From Hymenopus coronatus (taxonomy: Eukaryota; Arthropoda; Insecta; Mantodea; Hymenopodidae): DNA of 64,000 nt. Position numbers and translations under genes: made by a program. Each line of letters starts with the position of its first letter. Position 1 is the stretch's first letter. The notes under the pieces were generated by a model. That model saw nothing but the letters and a program-made list of their open reading frames with translations, ran no database searches and had not been told where the DNA came from. The DNA lies in assembly GCA_030762935.1 (NCBI GenBank), contig CM060900.1, positions 439,331,259-439,395,258 of the forward strand, given 5' to 3'. Positions 11,320-22,724 of this stretch are shown one piece after another.

Positions 11320-12145
11320 GATCGGTCTTTATAAACACTGCCAGATCTCAGCAGCATCCTTTCAATTCCTCTGCTGGACGAAACGTCAGGTTTTACAATG
11401 GAAACCAATGGACCACGGCATAAAAACCATAAAGATGAATACATTAATGGACTTAATTATGCTTATGAGCTCTTGCAATATAAACGTGAAAGCCCGAGAT
11501 ACAGTTTTTGAACATACAATCATTAACATTATGTAAGCTGCTTCATGACGGTTATTACTACAATAATGGACGTAAAAATCTTTTATTTGAAATAAGTGAG
11601 CAGTAATTATAATAAATACGTAATATATTGTTGCTAAGAATTCACGTCTGCGTAATGGAAGGGAGAGAAGGGAGGGGGGCACCGTCTTCCGGCATCGGAG
11701 CAAATGATCGTGACTTGGTGCAAAAAATACAAGTAACTTAACAGTGTAAAGAGCACCTTGCTGTTACTGTTACACATAAATACTCGTGGACATACTTCTC
11801 CGTTATTTTGGAACCGTCACTTGAAATACCGTGTTTTTGTTTGTTTTTAAATTGAAAGTGTCGCGGCTACAGATGAAAAATAAACATATTTCCCATCTTT
11901 TCTTTCTGCGTTGAGTGTGTATGTGCGTGGATGTCGTTAAGTCCTTATTGTAACAATGAAATACTTCTTGGACTTGGTGTTGTGACATATGTATCGCTTC
12001 ATGATCGAATACATCGCAGTTCGAACAGGTGCGCAGTGCGACAGTGTGTCTTTTCTTCGGAACGAACGCAAAGTGAGTACATAAAGGGAATCGAGCGAGA
12101 TGGCTCCTCAATAAAATGTGGGCTCGCATTCGTGAGGTCCTCGGT
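11320..12145. other. Unassigned DNA between S1 copies
   Basis: Open frames exist on both strands (for example 11386-11703 on minus), but they resemble nothing known to me and overlap each other. Confidence 0.4.
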
Positions 12146-12148
12146 CTT

Positions 12149-12358
12149 TCTTTTTTCTTTTAAAAAGAAAAAATACAGTTCCGGAGGCTTGTCAGAGCTC
12201 CGGCGTTCTATTCCTTTTTCCTCTTTTTTCAGTTTCCTACATTTCCTTAGCTGAGCTATTAATGTTTAACGTTTTCCTTTTACATACACATACATAGACA
12301 CATTTAAAAACACAGGAACAGCCATGCCCAAGGCGGTACTCGAACCCACGATCCCGTA
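12149..12358 (-). mobile_element. SINE family S1, inverted copy
   Basis: The inverted poly(A) and tail hairpin (CCGGAGG with CTCCGG) lie at about 12150-12205. The inverted B box CTCGAACCCACGATCCC lies at 12339-12355. It stands head to head with the next copy. Confidence 0.8.
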
Positions 12359-12424
12359 CGCCACAAAGAACCTTTGGTGTTTCGCAGCGCAGGGGATCGT
12401 GGGTTCGAGTCCCGCCTTGGGCAT
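12324..12424. repeat. 32-bp inverted repeat made by two S1 heads
   Basis: The arms at 12324-12355 and 12393-12424 are complementary at 31 of 32 positions, around a 37-bp spacer that is partly complementary itself. It arises from two head-to-head S1 SINEs. Confidence 0.85.
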
Positions 12425-12594
12425 GGGTGTTATATGTTTGTGTATGTGTGTGTAAAAAGTAAAACAGAAATTCAGTAATCAAAGTAAACAAATTAGGTAA
12501 ATAAAAAAAAAGTAGGGTATACAGCGCCGGAGTCCCGATCAGACTCCGGAACTGTATTTAAAAAAAAAAAAAACAAAAAAAAAAAAAAACAAAG
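12361..12594 (+). mobile_element. SINE family S1
   Basis: GTGGGTTCGAGTCCCGCC near 12399 is the B box. The tail hairpin is perfect, CGGAGTC at 12528-12534 and GACTCCG at 12542-12548, followed by ACTGTATTT and interrupted poly(A). The layout is identical to the copy at 11.06-11.32 kb. Confidence 0.85.
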
Positions 12595-12597
12595 CGA

Positions 12598-12776
12598 GGC
12601 ACTTAAGCGAGCGCGGCCACGGGGACCGGCAAGGTTGAATTCCCGACGGTCGCTTACTCTGAACTCAGCTTTTCGATGATTTTATTCTCGTCGCCATGGC
12701 GAATATCGTAGTGGTGTATTTTACCACGATTCTCCTTTCCGTCATTTCATTGCGCTTTCATGTTTCATTGTGCAGT
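12598..12776 (+). mobile_element. SINE family S2 (b type), fragment
   Basis: The head-like GCGAGCGCGGCCACGGGGAC is followed by body words shared, in complement, with the S2 copy at 25.6-25.9 kb: GTATTTTACCACGA and CATTTCATTGCGCTTTCATG. Confidence 0.5.
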
Positions 12777-12779
12777 GTT

Positions 12780-13300
12780 GAGGGTGCCGGGCAGATGGCG
12801 TAGTTGCTTGAGCTATGGCACGACTACTCCCCATGAACACTAGAGAGTGCGGTCTCGCTTGCTACGGTCGCTGCATCGTCCTCTTGGGATTAGTCTCTAA
12901 TGGTGTTTGGGTGTTCTAACGGAAAAGTTAGGGAGTTTTGCTATGGACCTGGGACCACCTATGGCTGTTTCATTTCATCCCTGCCTCCCGGGGGAATTGC
13001 AACAATCAATCCAGAATGGTGTCGCTGAGAGTGAGGTATACTGCTCCGTTCCCAACTCCTACATTCCAAATAAAGTGGGGCAGTGACAATTTGTGGCACA
13101 GTTTGTGGTGCAAAAGATCTTCGCTCAATATTTTGTGAAACAACAGTTAAATTATTGTTGGAAGTATGGTCCAGGCTCGCAGCCATCCCACATATTTTGG
13201 GGGACCTGTCAAACATTCGGGGAATAAATCTCTATTTACCATAAACTATTCCATTTTATAATACTATCTATGAAAATAAAATAAAAAGCAATTTCCACCA
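12780..13300. other. Unassigned, relatively GC-rich DNA
   Basis: Probably further decayed repeat. No domain is recognised in the short frames here. Confidence 0.35.
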
Positions 13301-13302
13301 AT

Positions 13303-13372
13303 GTTTTCTTTTTCGCCTGCGGTGATAGAAGTAGTAAAAGTGGGCGTTAAACACTATCAACAAATATCAATA
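13303..13372 (+). mobile_element. SINE family S3, 3' tail fragment
   Basis: It shares GTGGGCGTTAAACACTATC with the tail GCGGGCGTTAAACGATATC of the S3 copy at 15.7-15.9 kb. Confidence 0.5.
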
Positions 13373-13379
13373 GCTTTAT

Positions 13380-14185
13380 ATTTTTATGATGTACTCAGAA
13401 CACCAAAAATACAATGCTCGTCAAAATTTTATAAACTATCTATTTCAAACCGATGTTCTTTATTTACAATTAATCACTTATATGCTAAAATTAAAACGAA
13501 ATCCTCATTTGGAGTTTACAGCTTATTGTGTCTCTTCCAAATGTTTAAATTTAGTTGGTATACAAACCTAAAGAAATGTTTGTACATGCATTGCTCAGCT
13601 GTAATTACTTTTAGAGAAAAGTATATTTGTATATGTGTTATCAAAGTTTTTCACTTTTCAGTAGAAGTTACGAACATATTTAATTTCAGCTGAACTATTC
13701 TATAATTTTAAATCAGTTCACTTAAATATTTATATCCTTAATCCCTGAAACTGTCCTGAAAGTGTAAGACTAATAAGTAGTGTCGGATAAGTTGTGTTTC
13801 AAGGAGTATTTTGAAGAGTGAAAACAGTGTTGAAAATACAAATTAAGAATAATTTATTTTAAAGTTTAATGCCATGGTTTACCTAATGGGTACAAAAGCA
13901 ATTACAATATTGTTTGGGCTTCAAAACTGAATGCTATTGTTGAGCCATTTGTATAGTAAGAAAATACAAGATGTTGTAAGAGTACTAATAAAAGAAAACA
14001 CAAAATATAACAATTTTCCACACATTTTGCTAAATTGTACGAATACATTGCTAAGAAAACTGACTGTAACCACAAAGTATACTTATAGATTTTCAGATTT
14101 TCACTTTTCACAGTACGTTAAAATTGACAAAAAGAGCAATACCTGTAGAAGAAGAAAAATGCCAAACAACAGTAGTAAGGGTTAG
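13380..14185. other. Unassigned AT-rich DNA
   Basis: Moderately long frames on both strands, but none recognised as a protein. Confidence 0.4.
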
Positions 14186-14189
14186 GATG

Positions 14190-14722
14190 TTTGCGCAGGA
14201 GACTCAGCACGGATACAGTGAGGATATGGTGCCTACGTCCCATGAAGCGGCGCCCTCTGGAGGGAGGGATAAGATGAGAGGAAATATCGGGCGGTTGGAA
14301 CCAGGAGTGATAGCACAGCAATGACGAGGTCAATATGGTTTCCAGATTGAGAAGCCCCGGCTGACGGACTGATAGACATTCCAATGCCCCACCCCCTCCG
14401 CGCCTAGGAAGCGATTCATACACCGCAGCAACCAGCGAAGGTCGAGGGAAGGAGAAGATTTTCACTGAGAGCATCCTTTCACCCTGCCATGCTGCACCGA
14501 AACATCATTTCGGACACTTCAAACTCTGAAAACTGGAGGAAGGATGAATGAAATGATTTATGGAACAATATGGACGGAAAAGACATTCGGGGAGATGAGA
14601 GATACCACTCCAGCATTCGCCAGACGACGTGAGAAATCAATGGGTTAGAGTGGGTGGTGGCCAGAATTGAACCCGGGACCTCCCGAATGTGAGTCCTACG
14701 CGTTACTGCGACGCCATCTCGC
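14190..14722 (-). mobile_element. tRNA-derived SINE, family S2 (long form)
   Basis: The inverted head carries AATTGAACCCGGGACCTCCC near 14670 and GTTACTGCGACGCCATCTCG near 14704. The body has CACCCTGCCATGCTGCACCG, shared with the copy at 45.6 kb, and GGGTGGTGG. At about 530 bp it is longer than the copies at 2.6 and 45.5 kb. Confidence 0.75.
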
Positions 14723-14729
14723 TCGTTAA

Positions 14730-15195
14730 GTTAAGTAGTAAAGGCTTTCTTTATTTTGCAATACTTATAATAAACTTATCTAAATCTATCTGTTTAATGA
14801 AGTCTTTATTATAATTCAAGATAACTCAACTTTGCTTTTATTTCATAGGATACTGAGGGTTGTTGAGGTCATGATATGAGGCGAGAGGTAGTTCCACTGT
14901 TGCTAAGCTGCTGGCAATGATCATTGCATGCTTATTCAGAAGATTAACATCTTGAAAAGCTGACCCTTACTTAAGCATTTGTTTTGTACATTTTCCACGG
15001 TGTATTTGCCTGCATACCCTGGATTTCAAGTGGGTATTTTAGGTACGACGCATAATATGTTTTAGCGTCCTGGAAAATTTTAATGGGGGTAGCAAAAGTA
15101 CTCAAGAGCGACGTGCTGCTGCATTGGATGGATTTTTTAATATTGCTTTATACAATACACCATGCTTAGAGACATTAATAAAATTCGGATCGATT
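14730..15195. other. Unassigned AT-rich DNA
   Basis: No feature recognised. Confidence 0.35.
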
Positions 15196-15204
15196 TTGAA
15201 TGGA

Positions 15205-15968
15205 ATTCTGTTGCATTCTCATGACCTTCTCTACATGTTTCTCAAACAAACTATTCTTACAAAAGATTGTTCTTCTACCTACTTCATGCTAATCGAGATA
15301 GACGTTAGCAGAAATGGTATTATTACTTTATAAGTATACAAGGGGAATAAGAGAATACGTTAGGCTAACACGATAGACGTATCATTTAAAATTTGTGGCT
15401 ATGCGATTAACCTTGAAATTAGGTTCGCTTTGAATGTCCAGGAGGGGAAAAAACTGATGATGGTACTTAAGTTACAATAATTAGAGATATTTTTTGAGAT
15501 CAAAATTTTCGAAAAATGTTTTCATATGTAGTTTGGGATGGGATCTTCCTGAAAGATTTTGAGCTTAGTATTTGCTTTATTGAGTTTTTATTTTGATCTT
15601 TTGAATTTGGTTTTTGATCGGGTTTTCTTTTTTGAGTTATCCTGTTCATAGGCTCACTGACATACACACGGACTTTTTTCTAAAAAAGTGTAGACCACTC
15701 TCCTCTCACCAGGACGGCCCGGGTTCAATCCCAGGCGACCGCATGAGGGATGTGTGGTGGATAAAGCGGCGCAGGGCTGGTTTTCTCCAGGTTCTCCGGT
15801 TTCCCCCGCCATCGCATTCCACCGGTGCACCATATTCATTCCGTGTATCATTAGTGTCATTGCCTCCAGTGCCATATATAACAAAAGCGGGCGTTAAACG
15901 ATATCAAAAATGCAATACCTTCTCTATCTATACAGATATTATATACGGAGTAGAGAAAGTAAAAATTA
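15205..15968 (+). mobile_element. R1 repeat, degraded, split by an S3 SINE
   Basis: It starts TTCTGTTGCATTC, a mutated left end. It runs to TTTTTTCTAAAAAA at about 15687 and resumes at GCAATACCTTCTCTATC, ending AGTAGAGAAAGTAAAAAT. About 100 bp of the normal R1 body is missing at the insertion point. The 5' half is the most diverged of the longer copies. Confidence 0.75.
15688..15910 (+). mobile_element. tRNA-derived SINE, family S3, nested in R1
   Basis: The B box CCCGGGTTCAATCCCAGG lies near 15718. The body contains GGTTTTCTCCAGGTTCTCCG and the tail GCGGGCGTTAAACGATATC. A-rich sequence flanks both sides, compatible with a short A-rich target duplication. Confidence 0.8.
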
Positions 15969-16079
15969 AATCTCAGACAATAGTAATATAGTTGGTTACT
16001 GCGGATAATACCAACATTTTCAGTTAATAATGGTAATGAAAATCGTAAAACACCAAGTGGTGAATGAACGATATGAATT

Positions 16080-16622
16080 AAACTCACACATGGGCGGCGT
16101 CCCCAGTCAGTACGTAGGCCCTGTGGGACTTTTGTGACATTGACTGAACCCAGGGAGGTAGGGATGAGTGAGAGGACTGCAGGATGAACAAAATACGGAT
16201 GACTATGGACCAAGCATGGACGGGGTCCTTAGCGGTTCAAGATTGAACGCCTCCAACGCCGTCGGGCCCAATCCAAAGTCCTGAGACTCCCGGAGTCTCC
16301 CAAACAGCTCTAGTCCGAAAGCACCCGAAGGTGGTTTACGATAGAGTGGTCCCTAACGCAAGAATAAATCTCCAAAGCTCACAAGCCACCGCCCAGCCGC
16401 AACCTAGTGAATACATTGCCTGATTCTTCAACCCTGAAAAGAGGAAGTGATCAGAATAGGAAATGATGGAGAAGAAATTCCAGGATGTAATCAAGCTTAC
16501 CAGCATTCTTCTTGCGACCCGGGGAAATCCCCGAGCAAAATTTAGTTCTGGAAGACCGCCCAAGGGCATGGAACCCGCGATGCCACGAATGCGAATCGCA
16601 CACGTTACTGTGGCGACATTTA
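16080..16622 (-). mobile_element. tRNA-derived SINE, family S2 (long form)
   Basis: The inverted head has ATGGAACCCGCGATGCCACG near 16568. The body shares CAAGCCACCGCCCAGCCGCA with the copy at 21.8 kb. Confidence 0.7.
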
Positions 16623-16639
16623 CATGGTCACCAAAGCGT

Positions 16640-18050
16640 ATTAAACCATTTTAAATGCATATATTGGAAATTAAGTTTTTAAATGTTTCACAATTGTGAG
16701 GGCCCCCCACTGGCTACGGACCTGAGGAGCATGTCCAAATTTGCCAGTAAGAACGCTGCAGATCGCAAGGAACACTGCCATTTGGAAGTTTTCATTAGCA
16801 GACAATGACAAAGCTCCATGCACACCCTGTTACTGCTGTGCAATAAATGCATTCAATCGAAACAGCTAAATTGGCCATTATCACTAATTTCTGAATGCTG
16901 TCAAGACACGCCGGAGAAGAGTCACTCATTTTCCGTCGTTTCCGGTCGCAACAAGTGGTTCGGGGGTCACCAACTGGTAACAAAGAGTAAAGCAAAAAGA
17001 GCAAATTTGCTCACTACTCCTGCGTGACCATCTGCGAGGAAAGAAACAACATATGATTTCTTCAGTGCTGTGGCAATATGCAACATTTTGTGTTTGAAAT
17101 ACATAATCCACCTTTCATGGGTTAATACATCTATTGTAGGCTCATTATTGGTAGAATAATTGTCTATTATGTCTCTTGCAATAGCATTTATACTTCGGAC
17201 ACCTATGAAAATATATTTTTTGCATAGGTGTTATTGGTAATTAGTAGTCGTAACATAAACAATTGCAAAAATAATGACTATTATTATATTAGCATAATAA
17301 AACAACCAGCTCCTTAACTTGGTTAGTATCATTGTAATCGTATTGTATCGCAACGAAAGTGTAACGAAACAACTGCACATTTATAGCAGTGAATATGAAC
17401 AAGTATTGTGGTATTGGTAGCGAACACAATTTGAAATGAACGTTATTCCCCTTGGCAACTGTCGTACTCACTTGCATGGGTTGCGTAATGACGCTGCAAT
17501 TTGATCACTTTTGAGTGCAGAACCTTGCCGCAAATTGAACACTTATTCCACCACTTTCTATAAATAAGAAAGATTCCACTTAGGCAGGCATAAAAGTAAA
17601 AGTCGATGGCTTGCGTGTTGGATTGCTCTCCATTCCTAACATTATAAACTGGCACACGAAGAGACAGTCGCTGCTATCATGTGTTTAACCACTGCTCAAA
17701 TTGAGTAAGACTCCGGCAGATAAGTGATGCTTGGATTAAATTTAATGGAAAGCTCGCGCAATTCAAAGAAAGGCTGACGCGGCACTTCTCATGTGTTTGC
17801 GCACAATAATGGATGAAAATAGCGAACGTAGTTGAATTATTATCATTGATTTGATTTTTATGACAGCAATCTGTAGTCCAATGTACACGAGTCCTAAAAT
17901 GATTATATAAATTGTAGTTTCAACGAAAATGCATTTTGACATTTGTATTATTCCAAAGTTCGCACAATGAGTGTATCGTACGCATGACATAACATTTTGT
18001 GCCTTGCGTAGTTCTGGTACTAAGCAGATGTTTTAGGACATAGCCCTAAA
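16640..18050. other. Mostly unassigned DNA with a zinc-finger-like relic
   Basis: Apart from the minus-strand fragment at 17443-17655, nothing is recognised. Confidence 0.35.
17443..17655 (-). pseudogene. Possible hAT/BED-type zinc-finger relic
   Basis: The minus-strand frame contains KCSICGKVL, then KLQRHYATHASEYD. This is one C-x2-C ... H-x3-H finger followed by a phrase like that of BED-type fingers at the N terminus of many hAT transposases. The rest of the frame shows no known domain and no catalytic region was seen nearby. It could equally be a random frame with a chance finger. Confidence 0.3.
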
Positions 18051-18053
18051 ATA

Positions 18054-18908
18054 TCTGATGCGTCCCATTCACATAACTTTCTCTAGCTGTTCCAAATACA
18101 AACAATCCTTATAAAACATTATTCTTTTTATCTACATCATAGTAATGGAGATAAACATCAGCAGAGTTGAACTTATTACTGGCTTAATTGTAAGTAGAAG
18201 GGAAATAAGGACATACATTAGGCTAAAGTGATAGTCAAGCCTTTTAAAAGCTGCTCCCTATGGGAAACAATTGAGATTCGGTTCGCTTTGCATGGTCCCG
18301 TTTGAGAAAAGTTAGGTAGCTTGAAATTCAATCCAATAAAAAAGACCACCTCAAAAACGGTCAACTCTACAAGTAAAGACATATATGACAAAAAGTATGT
18401 GTCTCAACGAGATCTACATTTTTGTGTATTAAGTTTTTGTCTATCTCTTGCGCTTTAACCCTTATGCTACATTTTGCAAAACTCATCCAGAATATAGAGG
18501 TCCTCAGAGACTATTCCCAAGAAATTCAAATTATACATTTTATTGTATTTAAAATATACAAGATAAATATCTTTAGTATTTTAATCAAAGTCGTTAGAGT
18601 CATTTTTGAAAAAAATAAAATAAAAACATGTTCATGTAAAGGCTAGTTTGTGGCGTTTTTTTTAATCTTTGTGTTGCATCCTTTGAAGATACTAAACATA
18701 AATAGGTTTTTAACGGACTTTTCGTTTTTGAATTATGCTGTCCACAGACACACAGGGACCTTTTTGTAAAATGCTTCTTTCGGACTCAAGGGACCTCAAA
18801 ACATATTTACGGTGAAATAACGACATCCAATTTTTGGGTGGAATACAATACCTACTTCCCCTAGCTACTATGTACATTGTATGTACGTATATATGTATTA
18901 GAGAAACT
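18054..18908 (+). mobile_element. R1 repeat, near full length
   Basis: It starts TCTGATGCGTCCC with ACTTTCTCTAGC inside and ends TATTAGAGAAACTAG. The terminal hairpin reads CTATGTACATTGTATGTACG. Confidence 0.85.
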
Positions 18909-19084
18909 AGTAGTGAATTTTTAGCATGATTCCATTATAAATGATTTTTAAAATTCTAAAAATTATTATTATTACGCTTTCAAATTAATTACATTAATGA
19001 ATACTCGCTCAGCATTTTTCAACACCTTCACTTGTACTCATGTCATTTACATTACACTAAAATAACCGAGACGATATCTTTAGA

Positions 19085-19375
19085 ATGGTACCCTACCTCT
19101 GTTGGTAGAACACCTGCATGTTGTGCTATAGGTTATGGGTTCAATTCTTAGCTGGAAAGTTTTTTTTATATACCCTATAGATAATTTTCTGTCCTCCCCA
19201 GACCATGGAAGTATGAATGAGAATGTGAATGAATATGTTTAACGTTAAATATATTAACCGAAAAATACAAATAATAACTGTGTACATCAGTTTAATGAGC
19301 AGTTGTTCCAAAGAAAGAGCCGCCGATATGACCTAGATGTTAAATGCGGCATATAAATGGAACAAAAATATCCTT
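19085..19375 (+). mobile_element. tRNA-derived SINE, family S4
   Basis: Head with A-box-like TGTTGGTAGAACACC and B box TGGGTTCAATTC near 19137. The body shares GGAAGTATGAATGAGA and the GTCGCCGATATGA-type phrase with the copy at 35.0-35.3 kb. Confidence 0.7.
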
Positions 19376-19747
19376 TCATTACATATATCAGCGTGATGTT
19401 GGGATTTTGCAAATCTGCCAACATGAGTAGGGTTTTATTATTAGCTTATTGTGATAAAAGAGGCAGTGGTCTTTAATATTTTAAAACAGACTCTGGCATT
19501 TTCATTTCAACATTTCACATTTTTTAGCGTTTATGTGTTTGGAATTCAGCGCTTTTTTAGTATTTTGAAGAAAAACAAAATTTAATTTAACAAAAAGAAA
19601 CGTACGTAGGTACCTAAAATATCCTTTGAAATAACACTGCTGTGAACTAAGCCGCATAAAGGGTTGATGACGAAATAAAAGTGCATAACTAATTAACTTT
19701 GAGTTGATTTAGAACTAATATTGGGTAAACTAACACAGAAAAAATTA

Positions 19748-20145
19748 TATGTGATCCATTCAATGACTTTCTCTAGCTGTTGCACAAACAGCTTACCTTA
19801 CAAAAGATTATAATTTTATCTACGACATGCTAATCAAGGTAAACGATAGCAGATTTTGTCTTATTACTTGCAAGTAGAAGGGACAAAAGGAAATACACTA
19901 GGCTAAATCGATAGCCTCATCTTCCAAAACTGATCCTATGTGAAACAATTGAAATTCGGCTCGCTTTGCATGGCCTGCAGTAAAAGAGAGATGAAACGAA
20001 ACGTTACTTCCAGTCTGACAAAAGTTTTAGTAATTTAAAATTGAAACAAGCCACAAGAAATATCTCTGCAAAATAAAAAAAAATATATATATATATGACA
20101 TAAATTGTGTGTTTTAACGAGATCTACTTTTTTTTTAGTAAACTT

Positions 20146-20212
<67 letters not shown>

Positions 20213-20265
20213 GGCTTAACCGCTATGCAAAATTCTACAAAACTCATTCAGAAAAGTATAAAAGA
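19748..20265 (+). mobile_element. R1 repeat, left half, with CT expansion
   Basis: It has ACTTTCTCTAGC near 19777 and the usual body up to about AAAACTCATTCAG. It then stops, and a new R1 left end begins 30 bp later. Confidence 0.8.
20149..20209. repeat. (CT)n microsatellite inside R1
   Basis: About 61 bp of TC repeats sit exactly where other R1 copies read GTCTATCTCTTACGG, so they expanded from that seed. Confidence 0.9.
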
Positions 20266-20296
20266 TGTATAAAGCTAAAGCACACTGAGAAAAAAA

Positions 20297-21126
20297 TTTG
20301 ATGGTATCATTCGCATGACTTTCTCTACATTTCTGTAATAAATGATTCTTAAAAAGCTTATTTTTCTATCTACTTCACGCTAATCGGCTTAAATATTAGC
20401 AGGAATGGTCTTATTCCTTGCTTCTTTGTAAGTACGTCGAAGGAAAATACATGAATACACTAGGCTAAAGGGGTGGTCAAACCTTTTAAACGCTGGTTGC
20501 TATGTGATTGAAATCCGTTTCCTTGCAGGGCCAGGAATCGACAAATTCCGATGTGAGAAAAGTTTAAATATTTTAAAATAATAATGAATCTCTTCGAAAT
20601 GGTCAGCTCCACAACAAATATATATAACATAAATTGTGTGTTTTAACAAGATCTACATTTTTGTGTAATAGGTTTTTGTCTATCTCTTACGGTTTACCAC
20701 TTGCAAAAGTCCTGCAGAATAAAGAGGTTTTCAGAGGTTATTCCAATAAAATTAAAGATATACATTTTATTCGTCATGAAAATAACTTTAAAAACACGGT
20801 ATTTTAATAAAAATCGTTGGAGCCATTTTTGAGAAAATCAAAATTTTGGAAATTTTTACTATAGTTCGGGGGGGGGATTTTCTTAAAAGCTTCGTATCGC
20901 ATCCTTGGAAGATACTAAGCTTAAATACCAAATTTCGTATTTCACGGTCTTTTCGTTTTTGCTGTCCACACACACACACACCACTGACCTTTTTCTAAAA
21001 ATTGTTTTTTTATTCAGGGGGTCCCAAGACATGTATCTCCGGTGAAATCTCGGTATTGTATTTTGGGTGAAATACAATACCTTCTCTATTCGCTATGTAC
21101 ACAGCACGTATAGAGAAAATAAAAAT
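20297..21126 (+). mobile_element. R1 repeat, near full length
   Basis: It starts TTGATGGTATCATTC with ACTTTCTCTAC inside and ends TATAGAGAAAATAAAAAT. A short CA run (near 20972) replaces the usual CACAGACACACACGG segment. Confidence 0.85.
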
Positions 21127-21481
21127 CTGTTTCTGATGGAAATCCAGAATAATAAAAGTAAAATGCACACAATATAAAACCATCCAAGCTCACGAATCAG
21201 TAACACGTTGAATGAAATCATAGAACGTACCTCAATATTTTGTTCCATCATTGGTGTTCTCCTGTCACTAATAATTAAACTAAGTTTATGAAATCCTTTC
21301 TGTAGCCATGATGTTGTTAGAACCTCTAAAAGATTGCAGAAACACTTGGATAACTCTCAGTTTCTGAGCTTAATAGGCATTAGCATTTGTTGTCAGTCCA
21401 GATAGTTTGTACCAGTTGGAGATACACGTATTCATATCCATAAACAAAAACTATCAATTTTACTTACTTACTTACTTACTT

Positions 21482-22056
21482 AGTATTAGGATTACCGCAG
21501 ATGGGGCCCCCAATCACTGTGGCAGAGCACTGCACCTTTGCCATTGTAGCCCTTTGCGACTTACGTGACCCTAGGAGGGAACCATGATGGGAGAGACCCG
21601 AAGTGGAACCAGATCAGGATGACGACGGATTCAAGTACGGGCAGGATCCCTAACGCTTCCAGTTTGATCGCATTCGACGCCGCCCAGGCCCTACACTCGA
21701 GCCCCGAGCAAACGGTGGTCTCCCGAAAGAGAAATCGCCCGAAAACACACGAAGGCGGGTCCTGACAGGGTGGTTCCGCAACGATACTGAAAAGAAACTT
21801 TCAAAGAGCAAGCCACCGCCCAGTCGCAACCCACCGAGCACTTTCATCTGGACCTTCAACGCTGAAGCAGATGATGGAAATGATGAATACAAGAAATTAT
21901 GCACACGAAAGGTGTAGCAGAAGATGAACCATCCTTGCATTAGCCTGACGGCCCAGGGAGACCACGGAAAACCCATGAGTCAGAGTGGGCGGTTTCCGGG
22001 GATTGAACCCTGGACCTCCCAAATGCACATGTTACCACGCGCCACCTGGTGGTCCA
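21482..22056 (-). mobile_element. tRNA-derived SINE, family S2 (long form)
   Basis: The inverted head GGGGATTGAACCCTGGACCT lies near 21999. GTCAGAGTGGGCGG precedes it, and CAAGCCACCGCCCAGTCGCA lies near 21811. A (CTTA)n run at 21463-21483 borders the far end. Confidence 0.75.
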
Positions 22057-22094
22057 ATTAATTATTTTACCCTTCTTGTGTGTAGAACTTACAC

Positions 22095-22415
22095 TCCCAG
22101 GTCTTTCATGCAAGTGCCTACGGTCTAAAGCCTGTAAAGGTGCAGACAAGCACTGAATCAGGGTGAAGAAATCCGAACGGGAGATCTTCCCTTAACCAGG
22201 AATAAGAGAGAGGATGAAGATGATATGAAATGAAGAAGCAATGAATGAAAGTAAAGGTGATGATGGAGGAATTGATGGAATGAATGGATAAACCAGAGAA
22301 TCCAACACAGACGTCGCTCTTCTCACCACAAATCCCACATGCGGTCGCCGGGGATTGAACACGGGCCACCTTGGCGAGAGGCGAGCAGCCTAATCATTCT
22401 GACACACCGTCGCCA
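22095..22415 (-). mobile_element. tRNA-derived SINE, family S3
   Basis: The inverted head GGGGATTGAACACGGGCCAC lies near 22350. The body shares AATTGATGGAATGAATGG with the copies at 30.6 and 55.4 kb. Confidence 0.7.
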
Positions 22416-22454
22416 AAATCAACTTTGACAACCCAGAAAATTGTATTTTCTTTT

Positions 22455-22720
22455 ACTTACACTTAACGACCGAGTGGCTCCGCGGTAACATGTGAGGCTC
22501 GCATTCCACAGGTCCCAGCTTCTACTTCCGTCGACCGCACTGATCTGTGTTTTTCATGGTTTTCACTGGTCGTTAGGTTAATGCTTAAATGTTTTCTTAT
22601 CTGCGACAATTTCCTTTCCTTCATTTCCCTTATATTCCGTGTCCTTCTCATGTCTCAGGTGTGCTTTTGTGTTTCGTGGCGACAGGCCGTACCGGACAGA
22701 TAGCACGGATGATTATTCCA
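22455..22720 (+). mobile_element. SINE family S2 (b type)
   Basis: The head CGACCGAGTGGCTCCGCGGT is followed by TGTTTCGTGGCGACAGGCCG, which is the complement of the body in the S2b copy at 5.7-5.97 kb. Confidence 0.55.
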
Positions 22721-22724
22721 AAGA

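Noticed and set aside
12324..12424. A pair of divergent tRNA genes
   Set aside because: Only the TpsiC half is tRNA-like, and both parts continue into S1 SINE bodies with hairpin and poly(A).
14118..14474. A 118-codon frame on minus
   Set aside because: It overlaps the body of an S2 SINE, and related copies do not preserve it.
20107..20301. A frame with a long Leu-Ser repeat
   Set aside because: It is a translation of the CT microsatellite in R1.
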